Positions 1 through 8,300 of a stretch of DNA of 15,968 nt are shown piece by piece (the stretch's first letter is position 1; each line of letters starts with the position of its first letter). The notes under the pieces were generated by a model, which was not told the origin of the DNA, searched no databases, and was given only the letters and a program-made list of their open reading frames with translations. The stretch is taken from assembly GCA_008017255.1 (NCBI GenBank), contig SSHD01000037.1:1-15968 (forward strand), read 5' to 3'. The DNA is from Acinetobacter sp. (GTDB lineage Bacteria; Pseudomonadota; Gammaproteobacteria; Pseudomonadales; Moraxellaceae). Made by a program: the position numbers and the translations under genes.

Positions 1-161
1 ACAACTGGAGCACCGATTTGAATGTTGTCACCGTTTACAACCATTAATACGTCATCAAACGTAATAGTCGCGCCAGTTTCAGCTTTCAATAATTCTACTT
101 TAAGGGTTTCACCCTCAACCACACGGTGCTGTTTACCACCGCTTTGGATTACTGCGTACAT
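1..161 (-). CDS. rplU: 50S ribosomal protein L21, N-terminal part (cut by window edge)
   Basis: Reading the minus strand from the ATG at 161 gives [20 protein letters not shown] and onward for 53 codons before the window ends. This is the highly conserved start of bacterial L21, a large-subunit protein that binds 23S rRNA. A GGAG Shine-Dalgarno lies at 168-171, 6 nt from the ATG, which supports the start. The gene is truncated only because the window begins inside it. In gammaproteobacteria rplU is normally followed by rpmA (L27), which would lie outside the window. It is divergent from ispB, a common arrangement in this class. Confidence 0.96.
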   Translation of the reverse strand, partial: MYAVIQSGGKQHRVVEGETLKVELLKAETGATITFDDVLMVVNGDNIQIGAPV

Positions 162-251
162 AATGTACTCCAACATACCCGTGTCGTCGTGCCGATAAAG
201 GAATATACCGATCTTAAGACGAACGCCACTGGGGGTTATACAAGGGCACAA

Positions 252-280
252 ATTTTAAGTGAAAATTGCTCAAACAACAA
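252..280 (-). promoter_or_regulatory. Probable sigma-70 promoter of rplU
   Basis: On the minus strand a TTGTTG -35 (275-280) and a TAAAAT -10 (252-257) are separated by exactly 17 nt. Transcription would start near 245, giving a leader of about 85 nt before the rplU ATG at 161. Each hexamer is close to consensus. The assignment rests on sequence match and position only. Confidence 0.55.
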
Positions 281-325
281 GTGATTTTGCATAAAAGCAT
301 GCATATCATTTCCCCTCTTGGTTTT

Positions 326-331
326 TATAAT
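326..331 (+). promoter_or_regulatory. Candidate -10 element for ispB
   Basis: A perfect TATAAT occurs at 326-331, but no good -35 sits 16-18 nt upstream. If used, the ispB transcript would begin near 338 and have a leader of about 185 nt. A second weak candidate, TTAGCA (457-462), 18 nt, CATACT (481-486), would give a leader of about 30 nt. Confidence 0.3.
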
Positions 332-377
332 GAAATCAATTAGATTGATGCCTAGCACCAACCAAGCATAGCGCAAG

Positions 378-400
378 GCATTTTGTGCTAAGCAAAATGC
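378..400 (+). repeat. Inverted repeat in the ispB leader
   Basis: GCATTTTG (378-385) pairs perfectly with CAAAATGC (393-400) around a 7-nt loop. A competing pairing exists: TAGCAC (353-358) is complementary to GTGCTA (385-390), which overlaps the stem and loop. The function is unknown, and the competing arms could be chance. Confidence 0.4.
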
Positions 401-523
401 AGCGTAAATAGGCAATATTAGTGCTTAAGTCAGCCACAACTGCGCCTACACCCTAGTTAGCAGCGGCATGATTTGTAGACCATACTGCATATCACTCACC
501 ATCTATACGAGGTTTTTCTTCAT

Positions 524-1501
524 ATGGTTATCGATTTTAAGCAAGACATTCTCTCTCCTGTTGCGACAGATTTTGCTGCGATGGATCACCTAATTAATGA
601 AGGAATTAGCTCTAAAGTCGGCTTAGTGATGTCGGTCAGTAAGCATGTGGTAGATGCAGGCGGCAAACGTATGCGCCCGATTATGTGCTTGCTTGCGGCA
701 CGTGCCTGTGGGGTTGCCAATATGCAACAGGCGCAGCATTTAGCGGCTATTATCGAAATGTTACATACCGCCACTTTGGTGCACGATGATGTCGTCGATG
801 AATCGAATTTACGTCGTGGTCGCCCAACTGCAAATGCCACTTGGAACAATCAAACGGCCGTTTTGGTCGGTGATTTCCTGATTGCCCGTTCCTTCGATTT
901 ATTGGTCGATTTAAACAACATGACCTTGTTGAAAGATTTTTCATCGGGTACTTGTGAAATTGCCGAAGGCGAAGTCTTACAACTACAAGCGCAGCACCAA
1001 CCCGATACCACCGAAACCACTTATTTAAAAATTATTCACGGCAAAACCTCACGCTTATTTGAACTCGCCACCGAAGGCGCGGCGATTTTGGCGGGTACAG
1101 AACAATACCGTGAACCCCTGCGCCGCTTTGCTGGACACTTTGGCAATGCCTTTCAAATTATTGACGATATTTTAGACTACACGTCGGATGCTGAAACATT
1201 AGGTAAAAATATTGGTGATGATTTAATGGAAGGCAAACCCACTTTACCGTTAATTTCAGCATTAGTACGTTCAACGGGCGAGGATCATGCGATGGTACGG
1301 CGCAGTATTGCCACTGGCGGTATTGACCATTTAACGCAAGTGATTGAGATTGTGCATCGCTCTGGCAGTTTGGACTATTGCCAACAACGCGCCCAACAAG
1401 AAACCGATGCTGCAGTAGCCGCGTTACAAGTTTTACCCGACAGTGCGTATCGCCAAGCACTGATTAATTTAGCGTTAATGGCCTTACATCGGCTGCAATA
1501 A
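524..1501 (+). CDS. ispB: Long-chain trans-polyprenyl diphosphate synthase (octaprenyl/nonaprenyl diphosphate synthase)
   Basis: This enzyme condenses farnesyl diphosphate with successive isopentenyl diphosphates to build the ubiquinone side chain. The 325-residue length fits IspB (about 323 in E. coli). Visible class signatures are GGKRMRP at 46-52, the first aspartate-rich motif DDVVD at 88-92 followed by RRGRPT, GDFLIARSF from 117, HGKT at 172-175, the second aspartate-rich motif DDILD at 214-218, and GKNIGDDLMEGKPTLPL at 227-243. Both Mg-diphosphate-binding motifs are intact, so it should be active. Acinetobacter usually contains ubiquinone-9, so the product may be C45 rather than C40; sequence alone cannot settle chain length. 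The ATG at 524 has a weak CGAGG at 508-512, 11 nt away. The downstream gene starts 20 nt after the stop, so the two are probably co-transcribed. Confidence 0.95.
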   Translation: MVIDFKQDILSPVATDFAAMDHLINEGISSKVGLVMSVSKHVVDAGGKRMRPIMCLLAARACGVANMQQAQHLAAIIEMLHTATLVHDDVVDESNLRRGRPTANATWNNQTAVLVGDFLIARSFDLLVDLNNMTLLKDFSSGTCEIAEGEVLQLQAQHQPDTTETTYLKIIHGKTSRLFELATEGAAILAGTEQYREPLRRFAGHFGNAFQIIDDILDYTSDAETLGKNIGDDLMEGKPTLPLISALVRSTGEDHAMVRRSIATGGIDHLTQVIEIVHRSGSLDYCQQRAQQETDAAVAALQVLPDSAYRQALINLALMALHRLQ

Positions 1502-1521
1502 TTATTATTTTTTGATGGACT

Positions 1522-3561
1522 ATGCATTTAACTTTATCTGATTTATTTTTTAAAATGCAGCAACAGCTAGAGCAAAACCATGCTGTGCTAGACGAAAAGC
1601 TCCTGATTGAATTGGTTAATCAGTTACGCCCCGAACAAGCCAATGATGCTGAAGCAGTCAAACTACACATTCAGAGTCTGATACAAACTTTATTGCTGAC
1701 CCCGACCGCGGCAAGCATACTGCACAATTTCTTATGCACATTAATTAGCCAATATAAACAAATCAGTTTATATGCCGACAGTGGTATTTTGTCGCTAGAT
1801 GGGTTTTGGAACCAAATTGGGCAACGCTTCGGCGCACATATTTTACCGCTCATTGAAGACCCCAATCAGCTGAAAACCTTAGTCGGCAGAGTGTTTCATC
1901 AAGAAGATGATTATGAGTGGTTAGCGCTGATTGCGCCGCAAGACTGGTTAACGCTGTGTCATTTAATTGCCGAAAACAATACGCATAGCGCGGCACAGCA
2001 AATGTCAACCAATGAACTAATTAAAGCCATTACGGTGTTATCGTATCGCATCAGCGGCATTGCGTTGTACCCAGAGTTTATTAATGCGCAGCCCGATTTA
2101 ACCGAATATGAGTCGCCTTTTTTGGTGCAAAATCGGGAAATTGTCGAGGTCATAGCGCAATATAAGCTGCACATGGAGCAACAAAATATCGTTGCGGTGG
2201 TCGCACCGCCCGATGCTTCGCAAGCCTTAGTCATGCTAGATCAATGCCGTGAAGTGGTGTTGAAAATTCGCCGTGCTACCAAACGCATTGGTGTAAGTAT
2301 GAGCCTGACCTATTTATTATCGTTATTAGAACAAGCGATAGACCGGATTGAACTGCTGCTGAGCTTGCTGATCCAACCTGCCGAGCAGCGCTATCAATCA
2401 CTTGGCGAACTGCTGATCGATTTTACCAAAGCACATTATGATGAGAAAAGTGTGCGGCATTTGCTCAACTCCACCAGTGAACTGATTGCCTTACAAGTCA
2501 CTGAAAACGCAAGTAAAACTGGCGAGCACTACGTAAGTACCGATAAAGCCGGTTTTTGGGGCATGTATAAAGCCGCTGCGGGGGCTGGGGTGATTATTGC
2601 CACCATGGCAAGCCTGAAAATTGTTTCTTCTCGTTTGATTCTTGCACCTTTAATGCAAGCGCTGTTATTTAGCATGAACTATTCACTGGGTTTTTTACTG
2701 ATTCATGTGTTGCATTTTACCGTGGCCACCAAACAACCCGCCATGACTGCTGCTGCACTCGCCGCCACGGTGCAGCAACAAAAAGGCAGTAAAACCGCCC
2801 AAGTTGCAGAACTTGCAGCGCTTATTATTAATATTATTCGCACCCAATTTATTGCCATTTTGGGCAATATTTCTATCGCCATACCTACCGCCGCACTTAT
2901 TACCATTGCATGGCAACATTATTTGGGCGAGCCGCTACTCACCCCTAGCGGAGCCACGGCGCTGTTGCACAATTTAAATCCGTTTACTTCGTTGGCGATT
3001 CCACATGCTGCCATTGCTGGGGTGTGTTTGTTTTTATCGGGCTTAATTGCTGGATATTTTGACAATATGTCGGTGTACCGCAAAGTTGGTCCACGCTTAA
3101 AACAGCATCAACGCTTAAAAGATTGGCTCGGACAAGCACGACTGGATAAATTTGCTGGTTATATTGAAACCAATTTAGGCGCTATAGCAGGTAATTTATT
3201 ATTTGGGGTGATGCTCGGCAGCATGGGCACACTGGGCTATATTTTAGGTCTACCGATTGATATTCGGCATATTGCCTTTGCTTCTGCCAATTTGAGTCAA
3301 GGTTTATTGACCGTGAACAGCGTCGATATTGGTTTAATCATTGTGTCATTCTTCGGCGTGATAATGATTGGCTTAACCAACTTATTTGTCAGTTTTACCC
3401 TGACCATTATTGTTGCCTTACGTGCCCGCCGAGTGCGCTTCGTACAGTGGAAACCGTTGGCAAAATTAGTCATAACCCATTTTTTAACCCGACCGAGCGA
3501 TTTTTTCTGGCCACCGCAACAACCCATTCAAGTGGATGAGCAAAAAAACAAGCAATCATAG
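1522..3561 (+). CDS. Multi-span membrane protein of the 'site-specific recombinase' family (PF10136, Gcr-like)
   Basis: This is a 679-residue protein. The N-terminal half (1-345) looks soluble and helical. The C-terminal half has about six hydrophobic segments, roughly 352-371, 373-399, 440-465, 493-512, 552-577 and 602-633. The stretch around 386-409 (NYSLGFLLIHVLHFTVATKQ, then PAMT) is what I recognise as the signature of the family named SpecificRecomb after Neisseria Gcr. Despite the name I see neither a tyrosine-recombinase R-H-R-Y arrangement nor a serine-recombinase N-terminal catalytic motif. The topology is that of an inner-membrane protein, so the true function should be treated as unknown. 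It follows ispB by 20 nt and likely shares its transcript. The ATG at 1522 has only a weak TGGA upstream. The C-terminus is basic and polar (VDEQKNKQS). Confidence 0.85.
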   Translation: MHLTLSDLFFKMQQQLEQNHAVLDEKLLIELVNQLRPEQANDAEAVKLHIQSLIQTLLLTPTAASILHNFLCTLISQYKQISLYADSGILSLDGFWNQIGQRFGAHILPLIEDPNQLKTLVGRVFHQEDDYEWLALIAPQDWLTLCHLIAENNTHSAAQQMSTNELIKAITVLSYRISGIALYPEFINAQPDLTEYESPFLVQNREIVEVIAQYKLHMEQQNIVAVVAPPDASQALVMLDQCREVVLKIRRATKRIGVSMSLTYLLSLLEQAIDRIELLLSLLIQPAEQRYQSLGELLIDFTKAHYDEKSVRHLLNSTSELIALQVTENASKTGEHYVSTDKAGFWGMYKAAAGAGVIIATMASLKIVSSRLILAPLMQALLFSMNYSLGFLLIHVLHFTVATKQPAMTAAALAATVQQQKGSKTAQVAELAALIINIIRTQFIAILGNISIAIPTAALITIAWQHYLGEPLLTPSGATALLHNLNPFTSLAIPHAAIAGVCLFLSGLIAGYFDNMSVYRKVGPRLKQHQRLKDWLGQARLDKFAGYIETNLGAIAGNLLFGVMLGSMGTLGYILGLPIDIRHIAFASANLSQGLLTVNSVDIGLIIVSFFGVIMIGLTNLFVSFTLTIIVALRARRVRFVQWKPLAKLVITHFLTRPSDFFWPPQQPIQVDEQKNKQS

Positions 3562-3569
3562 CGTTTGAT

Positions 3570-3598
3570 TTGACATGACTGCACATTCTGCCTATGAC
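3570..3598 (+). promoter_or_regulatory. Candidate promoter just downstream of the PF10136 gene
   Basis: A consensus TTGACA -35 (3570-3575) is followed after 17 nt by TATGAC (3593-3598), which matches the -10 consensus at four positions but lacks the final T. If used, it would give adeI a leader of about 510 nt. It is an alternative to the operator-overlapped promoter at 3691-3719. Confidence 0.25.
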
Positions 3599-3680
3599 TG
3601 TGCGTGACGAGTTAGATGCCCACCCTTTAGGTTTGTTTTTACTAAACTTAACAAAATATAAAAAGTTGAATCTTTGGTAA
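3594..3680 (+). CDS. Possible 28-residue small ORF
   Basis: An ATG at 3594 opens 28 codons, beginning MTVRDELDAHPLGLFLLNLT and ending at a TAA (3678-3680). The composition is protein-like, but there is no Shine-Dalgarno, and its ATG overlaps the -10 of the candidate promoter at 3570-3598. I do not recognise it. It may be chance or the remnant of a longer gene. Confidence 0.12.
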   Translation: MTVRDELDAHPLGLFLLNLTKYKKLNLW

Positions 3681-3690
3681 ATTTCAGCAC

Positions 3691-3719
3691 TTGACCAAAA
3701 GTGTACTGACAAGTACACT
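3691..3719 (+). promoter_or_regulatory. Candidate adeIJK promoter with operator overlap
   Basis: TTGACC (3691-3696), a 17-nt spacer and TACACT (3714-3719) form a reasonable sigma-70 promoter. The perfect palindrome at 3698-3721 covers the spacer and the whole -10, the classic geometry for a repressor that blocks RNA polymerase. The next annotated plus-strand gene is adeI, about 385 nt downstream of the expected start near 3726. Confidence 0.45.
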
Positions 3720-3721
3720 TT
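3698..3721. promoter_or_regulatory. Perfect palindrome, probable repressor operator
   Basis: AAAGTGTACT (3698-3707), GACA, AGTACACTTT (3712-3721): the arms are perfectly complementary over 10 bp with a 4-nt centre. In A. baumannii the TetR-family regulator AdeN represses adeIJK, and TetR proteins typically bind palindromes of this size, so an AdeN-type operator is a reasonable inference. A weak minus-strand terminator is a less likely reading, because only four Ts follow the stem. Confidence 0.5.
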
Positions 3722-3892
3722 GCAATCGGTTGTAATTTTGCTGCATGTTAAGCAGTTGACAGGCGTGTATCGCTAGGCAATTGCTAGAGTTTCAGACCAA
3801 CCACGCAGCAACCCAATCCATTAAAATGTGAGCATTCGGTTTGAGGTGCGCGGTATTTTCTCCAACTGTAAATTGCATTGGACGCGGTGCCA

Positions 3893-4078
3893 TCACTTTA
3901 GACCGTATTTCTGTTTTTTGTGACCTAAGTATCGAACTTGTTTCGGTTTAGTATTTACTTTATGGTTAGTTTTATGGACAGGTCTAGCATCTGCTGCAAG
4001 CTTCGGCGAATACGCAACAGATGCAGCATCGGGATGAATAAGGTTGGGGCTGTAGCAACACAATTTTTTAGCAACCAT
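3893..4078 (-). CDS. Doubtful small basic protein ORF, antisense to the adeI leader
   Basis: A minus-strand ATG at 4078 opens 61 codons, with no Shine-Dalgarno. The first half is a poor signal peptide. From about residue 28 the translation looks like a processed basic protein, with LAADARPVHKTNHK followed by a Lys/Gln/Tyr-rich end (GHKKQKYGLK). The opposite strand in the same stretch also has a coding-like frame without a start codon (3924-4034), so one strand may merely shadow the other. A short A run near the start (AAAAAA) could mark a frameshift that removed a hydrophobic core. I do not recognise a family. It could be a small exported protein, an eroded gene or chance. Confidence 0.2.
   Translation of the reverse strand: MVAKKLCCYSPNLIHPDAASVAYSPKLAADARPVHKTNHKVNTKPKQVRYLGHKKQKYGLK
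3987..4024 (+). repeat. Hairpin in the adeI leader
   Basis: GCATCTGCTGC (3987-3997) pairs with GCAACAGATGC (4014-4024), with one C-A mismatch in 11 positions and a 16-nt loop. Within the loop, GC-TTCG-GC could form a tiny UUCG-capped stem. No T-run follows, so it is not a simple terminator. It lies about 90 nt before the adeI ATG. Confidence 0.4.
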
Positions 4079-4101
4079 GAGTTTCAGATAAAAATCAAAT
4101 T

Positions 4102-4108
4102 GAGGTGG
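4102..4108 (+). promoter_or_regulatory. Ribosome binding site of adeI
   Basis: GAGGTGG at 4102-4108, with the GAGG core 7 nt before the ATG at 4113, fixes the adeI start. Confidence 0.8.
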
Positions 4109-4112
4109 AATA

Positions 4113-5354
4113 ATGAAGTCGGCTAAGCTTTGGGCACCTGCCCTGACTGCTTGCGCGTTAGCAACAAGCATTGCGCTTGTTGGTTGTAGCAAAGACCCTA
4201 AAGATGCGCAGCAAGGCGCTGCTGCACAAAAAATGCCACCTCTGGAAGTCGGTGTCATCGTTGCTCAACCGCAAAATGTCGAACAAACTGTGCAGCTTTC
4301 GGGTCGAACCGCTGCCTATGAAATTTCTGAAGTGCGTCCACAAACTGGTGGTGTGATTTTACAGCGTTTATTTGCTGAAGGCAGTTATGTACAGGCAGGT
4401 CAAGCGCTGTATCAAATTGATGCCAATACCAATCGTGCCAGCGCAGATAGCGCACGTGCCAATTTATTGCGCCAACAAGCGAACTTAAACGCATTAAAGA
4501 TCAAAGAAGGACGTTATCGCCAATTGGTCGGTAGCAACGCTATTTCTAAACAAGAATACGATGATATTCATGCCCAAGTGTTATTGGCTGAAGCCGATGT
4601 AGCAGCGTCGCAAGCGGTATTAAAAAATGCCGAAATTACGCTAGGTTACTCTACCGTTCGTGCGCCTATTTCAGGTCAATCGAGCCGTTCAGCAGTAACA
4701 GCAGGGGCATTGGTGACTGCCAATCAGGCACAGCCTTTAACCACTATTCAGCAACTTGACCCGATTTATGTTGATATTAATCAATCTAGCGCAGAGCTAT
4801 TACGCTTACGCCAACAAATGAGTCAAGGCAATTTAAACAACAGTAACAATACTCGCGTTAAACTGACCCTAGAAGATGGTTCTGACTACCCGATTGAAGG
4901 GCAATTGGCTTTTTCTGATGCCAGTGTAAACCCTGAAACTGGTACAGTCACTTTACGTGCGGTGTTTTCAAATCCAAATCATTTGTTATTACCGGGCATG
5001 TATGCCACAGCTAAAATTTCGCAAGGTATTTTGCCAAATGCTTACTTAATTCCACAAGCTGCGGTCAGCCGTTTACCAACAGGTCAAGCCGTTGCAATGG
5101 TCGCCAATAGCAAAGGAATTGTGGAATCACGCCCAATTACCACTTCCGGTGTACAAGGCAATAACTGGATTGTGACCAATGGTTTAAACGTTGGCGATAA
5201 AATTATTGTAGATGGCATTGCCAAAGTAAAAGAAGGTCAAGAGGTTTCAGTCAAACCTTATCAACCGCAAGCCAAAGCAGCGCCAGCCGCAGCTGAACCT
5301 GCCAAGCCAGTCGATTCATCCAAAGCTGAACAAAAAGCTACTTCAGAAGCTTAA
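4113..5354 (+). CDS. adeI: RND efflux periplasmic adaptor lipoprotein AdeI
   Basis: This is the membrane-fusion subunit that bridges the inner-membrane pump AdeJ and the outer-membrane channel AdeK. The 413-residue protein starts with a lipoprotein signal peptide (MKSAKLWAPALTACALATSI, lipobox LVGC, lipidated Cys25). Residue +2 is Ser and +3 is Lys; Lys at +3 is part of the inner-membrane retention signal described for Pseudomonas MexA. Domains in order: beta-barrel/MP strands from 45, a first half-lipoyl segment (74-105), an alpha-helical hairpin (about 108-175, including QEYDD at 147-151), a second half-lipoyl segment (LGYSTVRAPISG, 177-188), a beta-barrel (215-310) and a membrane-proximal domain (310-385). 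The tail is Ala/Pro/Lys rich. The N-terminus and the motif LDPIYVDINQSSAELLRLRQQ match what I remember of A. baumannii AdeI. It is the first gene of the operon. Confidence 0.96.
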   Translation: MKSAKLWAPALTACALATSIALVGCSKDPKDAQQGAAAQKMPPLEVGVIVAQPQNVEQTVQLSGRTAAYEISEVRPQTGGVILQRLFAEGSYVQAGQALYQIDANTNRASADSARANLLRQQANLNALKIKEGRYRQLVGSNAISKQEYDDIHAQVLLAEADVAASQAVLKNAEITLGYSTVRAPISGQSSRSAVTAGALVTANQAQPLTTIQQLDPIYVDINQSSAELLRLRQQMSQGNLNNSNNTRVKLTLEDGSDYPIEGQLAFSDASVNPETGTVTLRAVFSNPNHLLLPGMYATAKISQGILPNAYLIPQAAVSRLPTGQAVAMVANSKGIVESRPITTSGVQGNNWIVTNGLNVGDKIIVDGIAKVKEGQEVSVKPYQPQAKAAPAAAEPAKPVDSSKAEQKATSEA

Positions 5355-5358
5355 GGAG
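5353..5358 (+). promoter_or_regulatory. Ribosome binding site of adeJ
   Basis: AAGGAG at 5353-5358 overlaps the adeI stop codon (5352-5354) and lies 8 nt from the adeJ ATG. This suggests tight translational linkage. Confidence 0.85.
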
Positions 5359-5366
5359 TAGGTCGT

Positions 5367-8300
5367 ATGGCTCAATTTTTTATTCATCGCCCGATTTTTG
5401 CATGGGTGTTGGCTTTAGTCATTATGCTGGCGGGTATCTTAACCCTGAGCAGTATGCCGATTGCGCAATATCCAACCATTGCGCCGCCGAAAGTCACCAT
5501 TACCGCCAACTATCCAGGTGCATCTGCGGATACAGTTGAAAATACTGTAACGCAAATTATTGAAAAACAAATGAATGGCTTGGATGGATTGCGCTACATT
5601 ACCTCCAACAGTGCCAGCAATGGTCAAGCCACCATTGAAGTGAACTTTGAGCAAGGGATTGACCCAGATATTGCGCAAGTGCAAGTGCAAAATAAATTAC
5701 AAGCGGCAACTGCCCTGTTACCTTCCGATGTACAGCGTCAAGGTGTGATTGTGAGTAAAGGCGGCGGTAGCTTCCTGCAAGTTATTGCGTTTTATTCACC
5801 AGATGGCTCGCTCACCGATTCAGACATTAAAGATTACGTAAACTCAAATATTTCTGACCCAATCAGCCGTGTGGCAGGTGTGGGTAGTGTGCAAGTCTTC
5901 GGTGGTTCGTATGCCATGCGTATTTGGCTAGACCCTGCAAAACTGAGTAGTTTTCAGCTCAACCCAAGTGATGTTGCCAATGCAATTCGTGCGCAAAATG
6001 CACAAGTGGCGGTAGGACAGTTAGGTGGTGCACCTGCACAAAAAGGGCAAACGCTCAATGCAACCGTTACCGCACAAAGTTTATTACAGACACCTGAGCA
6101 ATTTGGAAATATCTTCTTAAAAAATGCTGGCGATGGTGCACAAGTTCGTATTCGTGATGTCGCCAAAGTTGAATTGGGTTCAGACAGTTATATGTTTGAC
6201 TCTAAAAATAATGGCAAACCAGCTGGTGGTATTGCGATCACCCTCGCGACGGGTGCCAATGCACTGGATACTGCCGAAGCGATAGAAGCCAAACTACAAG
6301 AACTACGTCAAAACTATCCATCAGGTCTAGATGACGATATCGCCTTTGATACCACGCCTTTCGTAAAAGTATCAATCACCAGTGTCGTGCATACGCTACT
6401 TGAAGCAATTGCGTTGGTATTTATTGTGATGTTCCTGTTCTTGCAGAACTGGCGTGCCACGATCATTCCCACCATGGCAGTACCTGTGGTGGTACTCGGT
6501 ACTTTTGCCGTGATTAATATGTTCGGCTTTACCATCAATACCCTGACCATGTTTGCCATGGTGTTGGCGATTGGTCTGTTGGTCGATGATGCGATTGTGG
6601 TGGTGGAAAACGTAGAACGGGTCATGGTAGAAGAACACCTTGAGCCTGTGCCTGCTACAGAAAAATCTATGCACCAAATTTCAGGTGCGCTAATTGGTAT
6701 TACCACAATATTGGCAGCGGTATTTATTCCAATGGCGTTCTTTGATGGAACAACAGGGGTCATTTATCGTCAGTTCTCTTTAACCTTAGTCACTGCGATG
6801 GTGCTGTCGCTGTTCGTAGCATTGACCTTTACCCCAGCCCTGTGTGCGACCTTGTTGAAGCAACATGATCCAAACAAACATGAAAACAATGGTATTTTCG
6901 CGCGCTTCTTCCGCTGGTTTAACCATTCCTTTGATCGAGTATCGCATGGCTACCAAAGCATTAGTGCGGTCTTGGTGAAACGTCTGATTATTCCTATCAT
7001 TGGTTTTGTAGCGATCTGTGGTTTATTATTCGTTGGTTTCCAAAAACTACCTTCTGGCTTCTTACCTGACGAAGACCAAGGAGTAATTATTAGTTTGGTG
7101 CAATTACCACCAAATGCCTCATTAGAGCGTACCATTGCAGCCAATACTGCACTGACTGAGCACTATCTCAAGCAAGAAGAAAAGCATGTCGCATCAATCT
7201 TTACAGTTGCTGGCTTTTCGTTTACTGGGGTCGCTCAAAATGCGGGGATTGGTTTTGTTCGCTTAAAAGATTGGAAAGAACGTACCACACCTGAGTCGCA
7301 AATTGGCGCAATTATCCAACGTGCTATGCCATTAAATATGACGATAAAAGATGCAGCTTATATCTTCCCAATTCAATTACCAGCAATGCCTGAGTTAGGG
7401 ATTGCCTCTGGTTTCAATTTGCAGTTAAAAGCCGCAAGTGGTCAAAGCCATGAACAATTGATGGCTGCTCGTAATGCAATTTTAGGCATGGCATCTCAAG
7501 ACAAACGCTTAACTGGCGTGCGTCCGAACGGTCAAGAAGATACCCCGCAATACACCATTCATATCGATCAAGCTCAGGCAGGTGCTCTCGGCATTAGTTT
7601 CGCGGAAATTAATAACACCATGGGTATGGCGTGGAGTGGCTCGTATATCAATGACTTCGTCGATCGTGGTCGGGTGAAAAAAGTCTATGTGCAAGGTAAA
7701 TCTGCTTCCCGTATGATGCCTGAAGACTTAGACCAGTGGCATGTCCGCAACAACAAAGGACAAATGATTCCGTTTTCAGCCTTTGCAACTGGACAATGGA
7801 CCTATGGTTCACCACGTCTAGAGCGCTATAACGGTATTTCATCAGTCAATATTCAGGGTGCGCCTGCAGCGGGTGTCAGTACTGGTGAAGCCTTGCAAAT
7901 TATGGAAGGGTTGATTAACAAATTGCCTGAAATGGGCATGTCAGGTTTTGACTTTGAGTGGACAGGTTTGTCACTCGAAGAAAAAGAATCGGGCAGTCAA
8001 ACCATTGCGCTTTATGCTTTGTCATTGTTGATCGTGTTCTTATGTTTGGCAGCCTTGTATGAAAGCTGGTCTGTACCATTCTCTGTGTTACTGGTGGTGC
8101 CATTGGGTATTATTGGTACAGTCGGTCTGACCTATTTGGGTATGGCACTGGGTGATGATCCAAATCTAACCAACAATATTTACTTCCAAGTCGCACTGGT
8201 AACGGTGATTGGTCTATCGGCGAAAAATGCGATTTTGATTGTTGAATTTGCCAAAGACTTGCAAGAGGCTGGTGAAGAATTGATTGATGCCACACTACAT

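Larger units (their letters stand above)
162..523. other. Divergent rplU/ispB intergenic region
   Basis: This 362-nt gap has no convincing coding sequence on either strand. It holds the rplU promoter (252-280), a plus-strand TATAAT at 326-331 with a poor -35, a weak TTAGCA-18-CATACT pair at 457-486, and a GCATTTTG/CAAAATGC stem at 378-400. No T-run follows the stem, so it is not a standard terminator. Confidence 0.6.
3562..4112. other. Intergenic region upstream of adeIJK
   Basis: This 551-nt gap has no confidently assigned gene. It contains a TTGACA-17-TATGAC promoter-like pair (3570-3598), a 28-codon ORF at 3594-3680, a promoter-like element overlapped by a perfect palindrome (3691-3721), a hairpin at 3987-4024, and coding-like stretches on both strands between 3893 and 4080. 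No intrinsic terminator is visible after the upstream membrane-protein gene, so read-through toward adeI is possible. Confidence 0.6.

Noticed and set aside
1522..3561. A mobile element or integron signalled by the 'recombinase' gene
   Set aside because: No inverted repeats, attachment sites, direct repeats or cargo genes surround it. It sits in a housekeeping context behind ispB.
3698..3721. Palindrome as an intrinsic terminator
   Set aside because: On the plus strand only three Ts follow and they belong to the stem. On the minus strand there are only four. Overlap with a promoter makes an operator more likely.
3756..3784. Perfect TTGACA at 3756-3761 as an adeI promoter
   Set aside because: No acceptable -10 lies 15-19 nt downstream. 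The nearby GCAATTGC is only a short palindrome.
3938..4126. Plus-strand 62-codon frame from a TTG, overlapping the start of adeI
   Set aside because: It has no Shine-Dalgarno, an odd composition (many Cys, Arg and Ile) and runs into adeI out of frame. The other two frames in this stretch look more coding-like.
6314..6763. Minus-strand 149-codon open frame within adeJ
   Set aside because: It is antisense to the conserved AdeJ transmembrane region, with Thr/Ile/Asn-rich shadow composition and no independent start signals.
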